Of a DNA stretch of 64,000 nt, positions 11,601-21,889 are shown piece after piece. The stretch is taken from the NCBI GenBank assembly GCA_012845835.1, contig JABAKD010000002.1:16887629-16951628 (forward strand), written 5' to 3'. Each line of letters begins with the position of its first letter. Positions within the stretch are counted from its first letter, which is position 1. The translations under genes and the position numbers were made by a program. The stretch is from Undaria pinnatifida (taxonomy: Eukaryota; Sar; Phaeophyceae; Laminariales; Alariaceae). The notes beneath the pieces are model-generated. The model was given only the letters and a program-made list of their open reading frames with translations, was not told the DNA's origin and made no database searches.

Positions 11601-14600
11601 TCAGAGAGAAACGGGGTGCATTGCGCAGGGTGCATTAGGAGGAGAAACCAGAATTATGATAATTGCAGAGCACCCGCCGCGCGAAACGTCGCTGTCTCGC
11701 GAATGTCGAAGGTGCAGTAGCAGTACATGGAACAATGTCAAGATCACCCACCCAGCAGCAACCGAGCAGAAGCATGATGCGTGGTGTATTGCGGCTCCGA
11801 TTTCCCGCGCAAACTGCATCCGGCATGACACGATTATGCCACAAACAGCCCGCCCGTCCTGTTGATACAACACTAGCAGCGCCAGCAGCACCAACCGCAC
11901 CAGTTACAAAGAGAGAATACCTAGCGCTCAGTACGCACACGCACGTACCGAACACCTTCAAGCTTCAGTGAAAGCCCGGGATTCACAGATGAGATCCCGA
12001 CCACGAAGCACTCGAGAGCAAGATCAGCAAGCACTTGGCGGAGGCGGGCTATGTATGCCATACGGCGCGTTCTATGTATAGCAGCAAACATTAGGTGCTG
12101 AGATGGGGTGACTTTGCCGGCTAGGTCACGTTGCAAGTGTCTATGAAGAAGGTGCAAAATTGTTGAAGCATTCCACATGTCGGACAGACCACCGATTCTT
12201 CCCACTCCATGATGTATATATTTCAGGGAAGATTAGTACCAGGTATGGTCTAGCTCATGTTACCCAGTGGGAGCCGTACGATATGTATGATCTGGCACAC
12301 GTTTCGTTGGTTAGATATGTACTCGACGTTTACGGACCCTGCACACTATCTCATATAACGGCAGCTATAGGATCTATATGATCTAATGGTCTAGATCGTG
12401 ATCTGTCCGATGTGTGGAATACTCAAGAGTGGGTTACTTCGGCCTTTGAGTTTCTGCTGTTGAGCTTGGGCTTTTGAGCTTCCGCTTTTGAGGTTGGGCC
12501 GTTGCGGTTGGGTCGTTGAGGCATTGGTGCCTGCGGCGAGCGGTGGAGCATGATAGCGTGTGCATCAAGCGTAAAAGCGTCCACACATCAGACAGATCGG
12601 ACCCCTATTAATTATTAATGATCAGTGTGTTTCAGGGCACATAGAACCCTGATCTATACGATCTGCACGACCTATCTGTAGATCATGTTGCCGGGTGAGA
12701 GCTGAACGATCTGGGCGATCCAGCACATGTTTCATGGGCTGGATCTGTGTAGCGCTGGATCTGTACTACACAGATCCAGCACAACATATCACAACGACAT
12801 GTAGGATCTATATGATCTATATGATCTACTGTAGATCATCTACAGTATAATGTATATCGTGATCTGTCCCATGTGTGAAAGCATCGAACAACGTTCTGCC
12901 TGACCACGCGGGGTGATCATGTGAGCGTGGATTAGACTACCGGCCCCCTCACGATAATGAGCCCCACGAATATCTTCTTATTTTTGCTATTTTTACCGGG
13001 AAATGAGCAATTCGACACCTCTTATGCCACGGTTGGTGTATAAAACACCCGTTCTCAATTACGAAATCTAGTCTAAACCCAATATATCTTTCAGCGGGCT
13101 GGTACTCTGACACCCTAAAACCCTAAACCCTGACCCTATCACGGGAACTGAAGGACACGCCAGAAAACCAACTGGATTGCGAATGCAATTGAGTTAAATT
13201 GACACGATGTGTATTCAAATATGTGGAAGTGTGACGAGCTTAAGCGTTGTTTTTCCCCATCCGCCGGAGGATGAAAAAAAAAAAAAAATGAGCTCAGTTA
13301 CTTACGGCTCGCCCTGAATGCGGGACAGCCCGGACAGCCCGGCAAAAACCTTGCTACAGGTCGTTGATGGTCAATTTGAATCTTGCATGTCGGCCCAGAC
13401 GAACCCGACCCCAGACCTAACCCTATAGCTCTAACCTTAGTCGCAACCCTTTGGGGGGCGGGAGGTCCGAAGCTCGTGTTTTGATGACGTTGTTAAATAA
13501 TACTTTTGAGTTTTTTTTTCGCTGCGCTATTCGTACCCGGTACGCTGACATTTCTTTTGCTTGCCTATGTTCACTTGCGAATATGCTGGTTTGTCTGATT
13601 CAGTCTGTGTAACCACATAGTATGCAGCTCTCGAAGGATGGAGAAATAGAATTGACACTGAGTGTTCTAGTGATAGTGATGCTGCTGGGTAGAAAAACCC
13701 GCTTTAATGTTAAGACAACACACGTAACACACACCCGGGCGGCCGGAAGGCCAATCTCGAGCAACCGGATTAACGCCCTGCAGGATGTTTTTTTCAGGGC
13801 TTTTCACGGGTCATGACCCGACCCGCGGGTCGGGTCAAGGGGGTTTCAAAATCTCGCGGGTCGGGTCGGGTCGGGTCACCACGTTTTAAAATCTCACGGG
13901 TCGGGTCGGGTCGGGTCAAGAGGTTTTCAAAATCTCGCGGGTCGGGTCGGGTCGGGTCAAAAGGCTTCAAAATCTCGCGGGTCGGGTCGGGTCGGGTCAA
14001 GAGGTTTTCAAAATCTCGCGGGTCGGGTCGGGTCATGACCCGCGAGATACGGGTCACTTCGCGGGTCAAGCCATAATGACCCGTGAGTTGTTTTGGGCTG
14101 ACCCGCGGGTCAAACCCGCGGATCTAGCCGGCGGATCCGCCTTTTTCAAACTTACAGCTGAGAGCCACGTTGATGCCGTGCAGGCGCCCCGCGGGTCGGG
14201 CCCGCGGGTCCGCCAATAAAATACAAACATTTCGGCTTCCTGCCTCCCTCGTGCCGATGCTCCGATCATATGTCATCACAGCGTGCAGAACAATCACCAG
14301 GCAGTACCCCTAGCTAATCGTACCAAGGCATACAGCAGTGTGACGCGAATCCCGTAGCTACTGAAGCCGTAACAACAACAGCAGTACTAATATTACGGTC
14401 ATACCAGTACGAAATGTGACCAGACGTAAAAAGGCAAGGAAGGGCAGTCGTCGTCGAAGCAGCAGCAGCAGCAGCACTGGCAGCAGCAAGCACCAGCAGC
14501 AGACCCCGGATTCTCGCGGATCGCAGCCCCTGCTGACAGACCCACCGCCTCAGTTGTGGGCTTGCTGCCGGAGGCGGCTCAGCTAGGCTACTTGCCGGGG

Positions 14601-17600
14601 CTGGAGACTGCACAGATAGAAGATAGATACAGCAGTAGTAGTAGTAGTAGCTAGCTCGAGAATTATCATACCAGTACGAAATGTGACCAAACGTTAAAAA
14701 GCAAGAAGAGCAGCCGTTGCCGAAGCAGCAGCACAGCAGCAGCAGCACCCTGGCAGCAGCAAGCACCAGTAGCAGACAACGCATCCTCGCGGATCGCAGC
14801 CCCTGCTGACAGATCCACCGCCCCAGTTGTGGGCTTGCTGCCGGAGGCAGCTCAGCTAGGCTGCTTGCCGGGGCCGGATATTGCACTTGTAACTTATAAC
14901 TTATAACTAGCTTGCTCGTCGGGTCGCTCGTCGGGTCGACCCGGTGGTCTAACGGTACGGGCATGTCCATGCATGTGGGTTGCGGTTTGTTTCCTATTTC
15001 TCGCGCGCACACCGCATGACATAATCATTAGACGATCTTCAATTATTAGAGGTGTGAATCGGTAGGATTTAAGGTGTAGATACTAATCGGTAGGCATCGG
15101 TAGCCAACTAACTGACTGCAGTCGGCTAATGGGCTGGCGAAGCCGGCTGGTGCCCAGCCGACTTGCCGATTTGAGTCAGGTGAGCGAAGCGAGCCAAATC
15201 AGCCCCCCCCCCGGCCGAGGGCGCCCCGCCCAAACGTGAAAAAATGCATCCCGCGATAAAGAATCCTTCGTACGAGTATGGTACCCCAATAAGTCGGATA
15301 GTCGGCACCTTCGGGAAACGACTAACTATTGGTCCTACTAATAACTAGTTGGTGACTTAAGTCGTGCCGTCTCCCAGCTCTATCTATGTTCATTTCCTTC
15401 CCCCCCGCCCCCCCCCCTCGCCCACCCGCCGGTAATAATAAACCTATGATGATAGTTTTGCCCTCCGACAATGTAGTGTAAGTGCCGTTCCAATAAAAAT
15501 CAAACACCTTTCCGTAAAGCAGCAGTATGTCTCCGGTGCCTCTCAGCGAAACATTTTCAAGTTCCCCCGTCCCCACATATTGTCGTTTTTCTATCTAAAA
15601 AAGCGTACTTGTATGACTTCCGCAGCCGTCAGATATTGTTTCCCGTTAAAAATGGGTTGTATAGTTCATAGTTCGCCGTGCACAAAACCACCCCGGTGTA
15701 AGACCCCGGTGCGAACATATGCAGAAACGCCAACAGCATGCGATGAATACCAGTGATTGGTGCACATGACAAAACCTTAAACCGGTAACAATAACATGAA
15801 CCAATACCAAGCAATTGATCCCCATAATATGTTTGGGTCTCGCACCGTTCGGTAAGCAGCTCGCTATTCATTGTGCGACCTGAAAAATGTTTGTAGCCCC
15901 CCCCCGCCCTCCCCTCATTTTTCGAAACATGTCCTGCGAAGTGTATATAAGCAGCTGGTGCGTTCCACAGCCAGCTGTAATATTTTTGTCCCTCTCAAAA
16001 TGGGTTGTAAAGTTGCCGTGCGCAGTGTGATTGAAGACTGAACGTCATCGTATCACCCTGATGACCCTGGTACTAGCTGGTGCATTCCACAGCCGGCTGT
16101 AATATTTTTGTCCCTCCTGAAATAGGTTGTATAGTTGCCGTGCGCAGAGTGATTCAAGACTGAACGTGATTGTATCACCGTGATGACCCTGGTACTAGCT
16201 GCCTGGTAGCAATAAGGAGAGACGCTGACCTAGATCCTTCACGAGGACATACACACCCCATAACACGCGCTACCGAAGTGTAACGCCCAGCTATTAACCC
16301 CTTTACAGCTGGAAACCCGTTTTTGGGGACAAAATTACTTGAATTTAGTATAGGGAGGGGTTCGGGGGCTCTGAAGGGGTTAATAGCCAATCGACCTCCT
16401 CTATGTCACATCTGCAGTGTGTGTTTAAGTTTTAACAAAAAATCTCACGTGTGTGTGTTTTTTTTTAGTAAGAATAACTCCTTCCTTGCTGCATGCGCTA
16501 ACAACGAAGAACAAGTGGGGCCCGACGTCGACCAACACCTGTCCAAGACCAAGACATGGTCGGTCGTCATTATCGGAAGAAGCGACCTTTCGTAATGGCG
16601 TTGACGTTCGTAGAGTCGTATCTACGATATGATAAATATACCCATCATCTATCATGCATCTCAGGCGAATCTGAAACGTTTTTTGTCGGCGGGTCTCTCG
16701 TACCGCCTCTGACCGCCTTTCCGCGCGGTTGCTTACGTACTACGCGCATGTGCCTCTGTATAGCAGCAGTCACTGCGGCTCTTCGCGGGCCATGCGTAGA
16801 TTAGTTTCGACTGTTGGCGTTACCTCTGACCCACATCCTTCGCCTCAACACTGCTTCTTAACCCTGCTAATAGCTACAACATGACGCCAGTCCCCGAACG
16901 GCGGCTGTCCAGGCCGCCGGCGAAGCCCCTTGGGTTGTGCTCTGACGCATACCACAATACTATCGACGGGACGTAGAGCTAGGAATGTCAATACGGTAGT
17001 TGTGAAACATTGATGTAGTCAATGTTCGTACCGATCAAGGGTACCCCCCCTTTCGGTATTAATGTCTATCGATCATAACATCAATCCTCAACAGCGCTTC
17101 TGGCACCTGATGTGAGCACTTGGAAAAACGAAATGGCCGATTCGAATAAGCGTATGGGCGACATCTCAAGCAAGCGCGCCTGCCGCTTGGCGAAGGCTGT
17201 TCGTAGTGTGCTCTGCCATGCAGGCGTTTGTAACGGCCTTGGTCCAGAAGCTTACATACAAGGCACATCAGTATTCGCAACGCTTGTTCCAGGGTCGAAC
17301 CAGGCACCGGTTTGCTTTGGTTCCGGTCGTACTCTCATGCGCTGGGGCTACGTGCGTTTCATAACTCAAATACTGCGACAACAGTAGCTTCACTTCCACG
17401 TGCATTTTAAAAATAAATAGTCTTGAGCTGGCAGTATATACAGATGTAATACTGGTGTACAGACTGTTTATATATACCAGTTGTACACAAGTAACGATGT
17501 CGTACTCTCATGCGCTGGGGCTACGTGCGTTTCATAACTCAAATTCTGCGACAACAGTAGCTTCACTTCCACGTGCATTTTAAAAATAAATAGTCTTGAG

Positions 17601-20043
17601 CTGGCAGTATATACAGATGTAATACTGGTGTACAGACTGTTTATACCAGGTGTACACAAGTAACAATGTCTGACTCAATAATAGCGCATGGCAGCCGATG
17701 AAGACACCGCACGATGTGGTGGTGCTGCTGTTGTTACTACTGTTTGCGTTTCCGCTGCGGGTTGTCTCATCTGTTGCTGCCGTACTTTATGTTCTCTACT
17801 ATCTTCTCCTGGTATCCCTCCGCAGCCTGCTCGGTGCAAACCCTACGTGCTCCGTCCCGACATTGCAGAAATTCGAGTGTATGGTCCTTCGGACTACGGC
17901 CATGCATTGTACAATCATACCCCGCCCCCGCCCCCTCCCTCCCTGCTCGCGTAACGCCTCAATCCATCCCGCACCTTTCCTGGTAGATTCAACCCCAGCT
18001 CCGCTTCCCCTTCCGCGAGCATCCCTCCGGCACTTTACAAACCCCGCCGCAACCCCCCCCCCCCAATCGTTCGTCACTGCTGCATTCGTTTTTTGTTGTT
18101 CGTTAGCATGGTGCTCGGGCTGAAGGGCATCCCGCACGACTTGGTGTACTTGTCTAATGATGACATCGACACCCCCGCTGCGATGGCCGGCAAAAAAGTC
18201 GTACCTATCCTTGAGTTGGGCCAGCCTGGCACCGATGATCACGAGGTACGTGTCATGGTACATCAGTACAGCAGTGGGTGGGTAGGTCGGTAGGTCGGTA
18301 GGCGGGTAGGTCGGTAGGCGGGTAGGTCGGTAGGCGGGTAGGTCGGTAGGCGGGTAGGTCGGTAGGCGGGTAGGTCGGTAGGCGGGTAGGTCGGTAGGCG
18401 GGTAGGTCGGTAGGCTGGTGGGTGGATTTGTTGGTGGGTGGGTATGTTGGTGGGTGGGTGGGTGAGTGGTTGAACAACTATAGCTACACTCGAAATATGA
18501 TACCAATATACCGGTTATCTTGTTCTGCTCTACAGCAGTTGTCCTCTCCTCCTCCGCCCGATTCTGATCGAGTCATGCTATTTATAGTATTTTGCACCTA
18601 GCCAGAGACAGGGTAGCAAGAAAGGCAAGCTGACGTCTAGGGGGAAGGACTAAATCGGGGAGTCGTTGTACTGAAGTTAGTGTAAACCACACCCTTTTCC
18701 AAACAAGAAACCCAACCTGGGACAGCGTACCTTCTGTTTCTTATTTGGTATCCTGTACTGTATACGTGTCAACCTCTTCCTTGTTCGCTGTCTGTACCGC
18801 TTCTGTTGCTTCTCCGTGCTCTACTACCGCGTCGCCAGATTTTGATTGAGAGCCTCGACATCGCTCGCAGGCTGGACGAAGACCCGGCCTTCGGTCCTCC
18901 CGTGCTCGCCCCCGCCGCGGGGCGCAAGGACATCGACGACTGGGTAGCGTCCTCGGCCATGATCATGCGCCGGCTCCTCCGCCCGAGGCACGCGGTCACG
19001 CCTCTGCCGGAGTTCCAGGTGGGGGTGGCGCGTGCTAAAGGTAGCGCACTTTTTAGCCTCAAGTATGCCTGACTGATGGGGCTCATGTAAAGCAAGTAAT
19101 TACGAAAACGCCTAATATCATTGAAACACCGTATGTGTGAGTTAATAAATACTTGGAAGTACGTTATTTTTTTGTTTTCACCTAGTGTAGACCATGGAAT
19201 TATTTATCGGGTTGCTGCGTTTTCCTTTCTCTTTCTAAATGTGTGTGTGTTTTTTTTCAGCTCCTTTAACAAGTGAGAAGCCTCACGTTTTTTTCTATTT
19301 TTATGGTGCACCCCTCCACCAGAGCAGCTCGCGTCGTGGGGTGGATGCTGCCCCCGCCTTTGCATGGTGTGCGGTGCTGCCCTTGCCCTTGGCGAGGTAT
19401 GCATGCGGTTGGTTCCCGTCTCGGTCGCCGTGCGCCGCCGTACACAGCTGTGATGGATGTCCACCCAGAGCATGTCTTCAAAAACAGTTAATAACACCGT
19501 TAACTGTGGCCCCCCCCCTGGGTTTCCTCGCCAATGCCATCTCTAGACCCGGTCTGCGAGAGAGGCGTTCATCGCATAAACTTTAGCACCCTCTCCCCCC
19601 CCCTCCCGTGCTGCGTCCGCCAATACCAAACTTCGAACTTCGAACCCGGCCCAGTCGAGGCACGTTCATCCTCAAACATTTAACCTCTCCCCAGTACCCC
19701 TCCCCACCGCCCCTCCCTGCGTTTCCTCCGCCAATACCAACTTCAGACCCGGTCTGCCAGAGAGGCGTTTGTTCGCAACCACCCCTTGCCGGAGCCCAGC
19801 AGCTACGCGGACAACTTCAAGGACTCGCCAAGGCTTATCGAGGAGTTGGAGCAAGCGCTGTGGAAGCTTGAGGCCATGATCCACAGCACCGGTAGCGTTG
19901 CGGCCGACGGGAAGCTGTCCTATGATGACGTCACTTTTTTCCCGCGGATGCGCGGCCTGACTATCATCCGGGATCTTGGCATCCCCCCCAAGCTCCGGGC
20001 CTACCTGGATGCCGTGTCGGAGCGCTGCGACATTCCGCTGTGA
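5395..20043 (+). CDS. Glutaredoxin 2-like (GrxB/GST-fold) protein, four exons
   Basis: Predicted 304-aa glutaredoxin of the GrxB type, a thioredoxin-fold domain followed by an all-helical GST-like domain that uses glutathione to reduce disulfides. Exons are 5395-5693, 18107-18245, 18839-19018 and 19747-20043; phases agree throughout and all introns are GT-AG. The protein carries IYDHCPYC with catalytic Cys93 and Cys96, VVPIL with the cis-proline at about 133, and ESLDIARRLD at about 150-159, matching the glutathione-site ES.DI motif of E. coli Grx2. The C-terminal half has GKLSYDDVTFFPRMRGLT, as in the bacterial protein. The part from the active-site strand onward is close to the usual 215 aa. 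About 85 residues precede it, with a hydrophobic stretch at 9-22 and then Arg/Ser-rich sequence, suggesting organelle or secretory targeting. Met63 could start a cytosolic form. Intron 1, about 12.4 kb, is full of repeats. Confidence 0.85.
6190..7022 (-). mobile_element. Palindromic AGTCGAAAA element P1 (intron 1)
   Basis: About 0.83 kb with ends made of short palindromic modules such as CAGTCGAAAA and TTTTCGACTG, and with AGGCCATTTCTTATGCAGTC at the left matching CTGCATGAGAAATGGCCT at the right. Its interior is repeated in reverse orientation at 8.26-8.93 kb. No transposase is visible, so I read it as a non-autonomous DNA element. Confidence 0.6.
7023..7800. other. Spacer between inverted P elements
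   Basis: Separates the two arms of the inverted P elements. A 133-codon minus-strand frame at 7,232-7,633 is open but has no recognisable domain or convincing splice sites, so I do not call a gene. Confidence 0.3.
7800..8260 (+). mobile_element. Partial P element P2
   Basis: Matches P3 almost throughout but lacks about 125 bases of the interior, the segment containing the GCCGAAAGCCGCCAAAGC block. It ends in several TTTTCGACTG modules that run directly into P3. Confidence 0.6.
8260..8925 (+). mobile_element. P element P3, inverted relative to P1
   Basis: Shares its interior with P1 in opposite orientation (the TAGAGGC..TTGGTGTGAGGGAGTACT block, the CACGCTGCTGGCGAGCGGAG block, the GATGAGCGATGCGATGGGTT block). 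It ends in AGTCGGATTTGTCAG-type modules read on the minus strand. Confidence 0.6.
9000..9300. repeat. CAG triplet cluster
   Basis: Two blocks rich in AGCAGCAG and AGCAGTA. The minus-strand frames read poly-Cys and poly-Ala, which is typical of triplet repeats rather than coding sequence. Confidence 0.65.
9300..11250. other. Intron 1 sequence, no gene supported
   Basis: Several overlapping minus-strand frames at 9.4-10.0 kb are open but show no domain, and none is bounded by both good splice sites. TACCAGGTA-type motifs cluster at 10,703-10,758. Confidence 0.35.
11259..11420 (+). repeat. GTCCCTCTATAG element, partial (family S)
   Basis: Begins with GTCCCTCTATAG and contains repeated TATAGTGCCGGTT modules, like the complete element at 21,890-22,099. 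The right-hand terminal repeat is not present, so this copy is truncated. Confidence 0.5.
12171..12419. mobile_element. GATC-rich TIR element, copy 1
   Basis: Starts TTCCACATGTCGGACAGA; its right end read in reverse is TTCCACACATCGGACAGAT, giving about 18 bp of terminal inverted repeat. It is about 250 bp, non-coding, and the interior has repeated ATGATCT/AGATC words. Confidence 0.6.
12580..12878. mobile_element. GATC-rich TIR element, copy 2
   Basis: About 300 bp between CCACACATCAGACAGATC and GATCTGTCCCATGTGTGA. It shares the block GATCATGTTGCCGGGTGAGA with the copy at 22.2 kb and is dense in GATCTGTAC and TGTAGATCAT palindromic words. Confidence 0.65.
13110..13135 (-). repeat. Short interstitial telomere-like tract
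   Basis: CCCTAAAACCCTAAACCCT reads as about three TTTAGGG-type units. It is too short to be a functional telomere and lies directly upstream of a LINE 3' tail. Confidence 0.45.
13140..13290 (+). mobile_element. LINE 3' tail with terminal hairpin and poly(A)
   Basis: A 3' fragment of a non-LTR retrotransposon ending in CCCCATCCGCCGGAGGATG, a near-perfect hairpin, followed by a run of A. The ~110 bases before it match the ends at 60.65 and 61.13 kb. It is strongly 5'-truncated. Confidence 0.6.
13795..14110. mobile_element. CGGGTCGGGTC minisatellite element, copy 1
   Basis: Starts CAGGGCTTTTCACGGGTCA, then five or so units of about 57 bp, each with CGCGGGTCGGGTCGGGTC followed by AAAATCTCGCG. 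It closes in ATGACCCGTGAG. The terminal CAGGG and the inverted ends recall hAT-type MITEs, but I see no clear target duplication. Its translation is repetitive (DPTRPDPRDFE) and is not taken as a gene. Confidence 0.6.
14401..14885. repeat. Tandem duplication of a CAG-rich block, offset 267 bp
   Basis: The segment beginning ATACCAGTACGAAATGTGAC at 14,401 is repeated at 14,668, with the same CAG run, the same CGCGGATCGCAGCCCCTGC block and the same CAGTTGTGGGCTTGCTGC block. Copies differ by small substitutions. Confidence 0.75.
14935..15010 (+). repeat. tRNA-like head (possible SINE fragment)
   Basis: CCCGGTGGTCTAACGGTACGG resembles the A-box part of the SINE-A head at 35.6 and 55.0 kb. The B box is weak and no cloverleaf can be drawn, so this is not called a tRNA gene. 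Confidence 0.35.
15040..15380. repeat. Interspersed repeat R, copy 1
   Basis: Shares GCCGACTTGCCGA, a C-run, GGGAAACG and TAAGTCGTGCCG in the same order with 32.54-32.85 kb. The CGGTAG/CTACCG words near the start and GTCGGC words inside give it a palindromic character. Confidence 0.55.
15955..16200. repeat. Two tandem 122-bp units
   Basis: CTGGTGCGTTCCACAGCC at 15,955 recurs at 16,077, followed in both by TAATATTTTTGTCCCTC and GATGACCCTGGTACTAGCTG. A related single unit is recognisable near 15,640. Confidence 0.7.
16298..16379. mobile_element. 82-bp TTAA-flanked mini-element, copy 1
   Basis: Flanked on both sides by TTAA (16,294-16,297 and 16,380-16,383). Ends CCCCTTTACA and CTGAAGGGG are inverted for about 7 bases. 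A second copy at 62,688-62,770 is about 90% alike. TTAA target duplication and CCC-starting ends are the pattern of piggyBac-type non-autonomous elements. Confidence 0.7.
17328..17670. repeat. Tandem duplication, 173-bp unit
   Basis: CGTACTCTCATGCGCTGGGG at 17,328 recurs at 17,501 and the following 165 bases are nearly identical; the second copy is shorter by a few bases in the TATATA part. It is recent judging by the very few differences. Confidence 0.8.
18107..18245 (+). CDS. Glutaredoxin exon 2
   Basis: Acceptor TTCGTTAG|C and donor CACGAG|GTACGTG. Joined to exon 1 it restores CPYCVRPRMVLGLKGIPHD and runs to GTDDHE (residue 146). It contains the cis-proline loop VVPIL. The exon is 139 nt, entering in phase 2 and leaving in phase 0. 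Confidence 0.85.
18281..18470 (+). repeat. 16-bp minisatellite in intron 2
   Basis: About eight units of GGGTAGGTCGGTAGGC followed by degenerate GGTGGGTGG units, starting only 35 bases after the exon 2 donor. The minus-strand frames reading LPTYPPTD are by-products of the repeat. Confidence 0.9.
18839..19018 (+). CDS. Glutaredoxin exon 3
   Basis: 180 nt, phase 0 at both ends, with acceptor CGTCGCCAG|ATT and donor TTCCAG|GTGGGG. It encodes residues 147-206, including the ESLDI motif and the start of the helical domain (KDIDDWVASSAMIMRRLLRP). The intron before it is 593 bp. Confidence 0.85.
19530..19746 (+). repeat. Decayed copies of the exon 4 start, upstream of exon 4
   Basis: The junction of intron 3 and exon 4 (CCAATACCAACTTCAG, ACCCGGTCTGCCAGAGAGGC) has two diverged copies, at about 19,530-19,575 and 19,605-19,680. 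The first keeps an AG before ACCCGGTCTGCGAGAGAGGC but meets a stop within about ten codons. They look like leftovers of a tandem duplication of the splice acceptor region. Confidence 0.65.
19747..20043 (+). CDS. Glutaredoxin exon 4 (C-terminal helical domain, stop)
   Basis: Acceptor AACTTCAG|ACC in phase 0; it encodes TRSAREAFVRNHPLPEPSSY and onward to CDIPL and TGA. TRSAREAFV aligns by eye with the TPAARKYFV segment of E. coli Grx2, which decides this acceptor over the nearer CCAG. A CGGGTC element starts about 165 bp after the stop. Confidence 0.8.
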   Translation, partial: TRSAREAFVRNHPLPEPSSYADNFKDSPRLIEELEQALWKLEAMIHSTGSVAADGKLSYDDVTFFPRMRGLTIIRDLGIPPKLRAYLDAVSERCDIPL

Positions 20044-20204
20044 GACTTGTAACTGCTGTGTACGCCGTATGGAGTTGCTGTGTGCTGTGTACCGTGCAGC
20101 AACGCAAGACTTCCCCCCCCCTCGGACGTTTAGCGGAGCTGTTTTTTTCTCGACAAGTGGGGGAAAGTGAAAAAACGTCGAGCGATGCGTTTGTGGAAAT
20201 ATGT

Positions 20205-20500
20205 CCAGGGCTTTTGACGAGTCATGCATCATGACCCGCCCCGCGGGTCGGGTCAGAAGGTTGTGTAAAATATAAACATCGCGGGTCGGGTCTAAAGGCT
20301 TGCATATATATATATATATTCGCGGGTCGGGTCTGAAGGTTTGCAAAATATATCGCGGGTCGGGTCAGAAGATTCTGTGCAAAATATCGCGGGTCGGGTC
20401 GGAGGTTTCGCAAAGCTCTCACAGGGTCGGGTGAGAGGTTCGCAAATCCTGACCTGATCCAACCCTTTAGAAGTGACCTGACCCCGTGAAAGGCCTTGAT
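20205..20500. mobile_element. CGGGTC minisatellite element, copy 2
   Basis: Starts CCAGGGCTTTTGACGAGTCA and ends GACCCCGTGAAAGGCCTTG, which are inverted and similar to the ends of copy 1 at 13.8 kb. Inside are about six diverged units with TCGCGGGTCGGGTC. It lies in the 3' flank of the glutaredoxin gene, possibly in its 3'UTR. Confidence 0.6.
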
Positions 20501-20559
20501 TTTTTCGACCTAGCGATGCGTCGTCTGTGGAAGGTCGCGACTACGTAGTAGTCATTTTT

Positions 20560-20900
20560 TGTAAAATTGTTTCAATATGCGTCAGCTGTGATTGCGATCA
20601 ATTCGTACAGGGGTCGGTTGTACTTATCTTTGGCAAGCTGCGTGATATTCTGGTCGCGCAGTTTTTTCAGATGATGTATTGTTTGCCAGGTATTACTTTT
20701 TGAAGATATATTACTCCTCTGGATGTAGGCAGGGCGAACAGGATAATTTTATCTCGGGCGTGTTCTTGTTACTTGGGTGACGAAGTTAAGCCAACACGCT
20801 GAAATGGCCTGAGTATTTTTTTATATTATATAATCGTTTTAAATACGTCAGCTGTGAGTTCGATAAATTTAAGGGTCGATAATCTCCATTCACCCCTGCT
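20560..20900 (+). repeat. Family A-related fragments
   Basis: Two short pieces with GTCAGCTGTGA and GATAAATTTAAGG, matching the variant at 4.26 kb. Confidence 0.4.
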
Positions 20901-21074
20901 ACTCTGTCCGGAAATATAATGCCTTTACTAACTGTATCCATATTAATATTCAGATGGTGCTTATACATATCCGGACAGAGTGGTGTAGAACTGGAACCAC
21001 CTCTTTTTCGTGACAAATTACGTTGAATTTTTATTTTGACATGCAGTACGAGTTACCTGGTACTAGTTTTCAAT

Positions 21075-21290
21075 CTTGGACACTTGGCGAAATTCGATGC
21101 AATGGAAGAGCATAAAAAGATGAAAAGTGGCAATGCTGAACCCTATGCGCGATAGAAACGAAGGCACGTATCGGGGGGGAAGCACCTGTGACCAGGGCAT
21201 GGCTTGTCCTTGAGGTCGCTGAGGGTAACACCTCTTTCGAGTTCAGCTGGAAAGAAAAAAGTGAGGATAACCAAAAAAAGAAAAGGAAGA
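21075..21290 (+). mobile_element. SINE-A tail fragment
   Basis: Contains AATGCTGAACCCTATGCGCG, GATAGAAACGAAGGCACGTA and CACCTGTGACCAGGGCATGG, in the same order as the copy at 42.4 kb. The tRNA-like head is missing. Confidence 0.55.
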
Positions 21291-21889
21291 AGGAGGGTTC
21301 TGACAAGTGACATCTAGCAGGAAAACGCGCCAGCCAGATAACACAGCTGTCCTGCCGCCGGCGGCGGCGGCGGCGGCTGCGAAAGGGGATGACTTCCGTC
21401 CCCCGTTGTCGAAGCAAACAAGCACGCACAATATCCGCGACTCAACCGCCCTCCCTCGCTGCCCCCCCCCCTCCCCCCCTCTTGCCCCGCGCCCCTCCCC
21501 GTGCACACGCTTTAAACCGTTCTGCAGACACGACAAGATTGCGTCATGATTGTGTCCTTTTGCCTCCTGCTGCTTTTTCTTCTGCGCTGATTCGTGCGGG
21601 GGATATCGGCGAGGTCGGGGTTGATTCTTGATACCAGGAGCATCGTAGCACTCGCGTTTTGGTCACTGGGTGGCAATGGATTTACTCGTGTAATAGTGAG
21701 CTGCGCTTACGCCCTGTCCTTGCAGGATTCAGAGGTAGTGACTAGCACGCCGACGAACTTGGTCTTACCAACCGTCTACGAGTAGGGTGATGCGCGCCGC
21801 AGTATTACGAGTGGGCCTTTGCGACGTCCGTGCCGTACGACTAAGCACGATATGTTTCGCCTTATGAACCGTGTACGAATACAGTAGAT

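Noticed and set aside
13794-14076. Open frames reading DPTRPDPRDFE repeats
   Set aside because: A by-product of the CGGGTC minisatellite, present on both strands.
18253-18506. Long minus-strand frame with LPTYPPTD repeats
   Set aside because: Produced by the 16-bp minisatellite in intron 2; no other coding signal.
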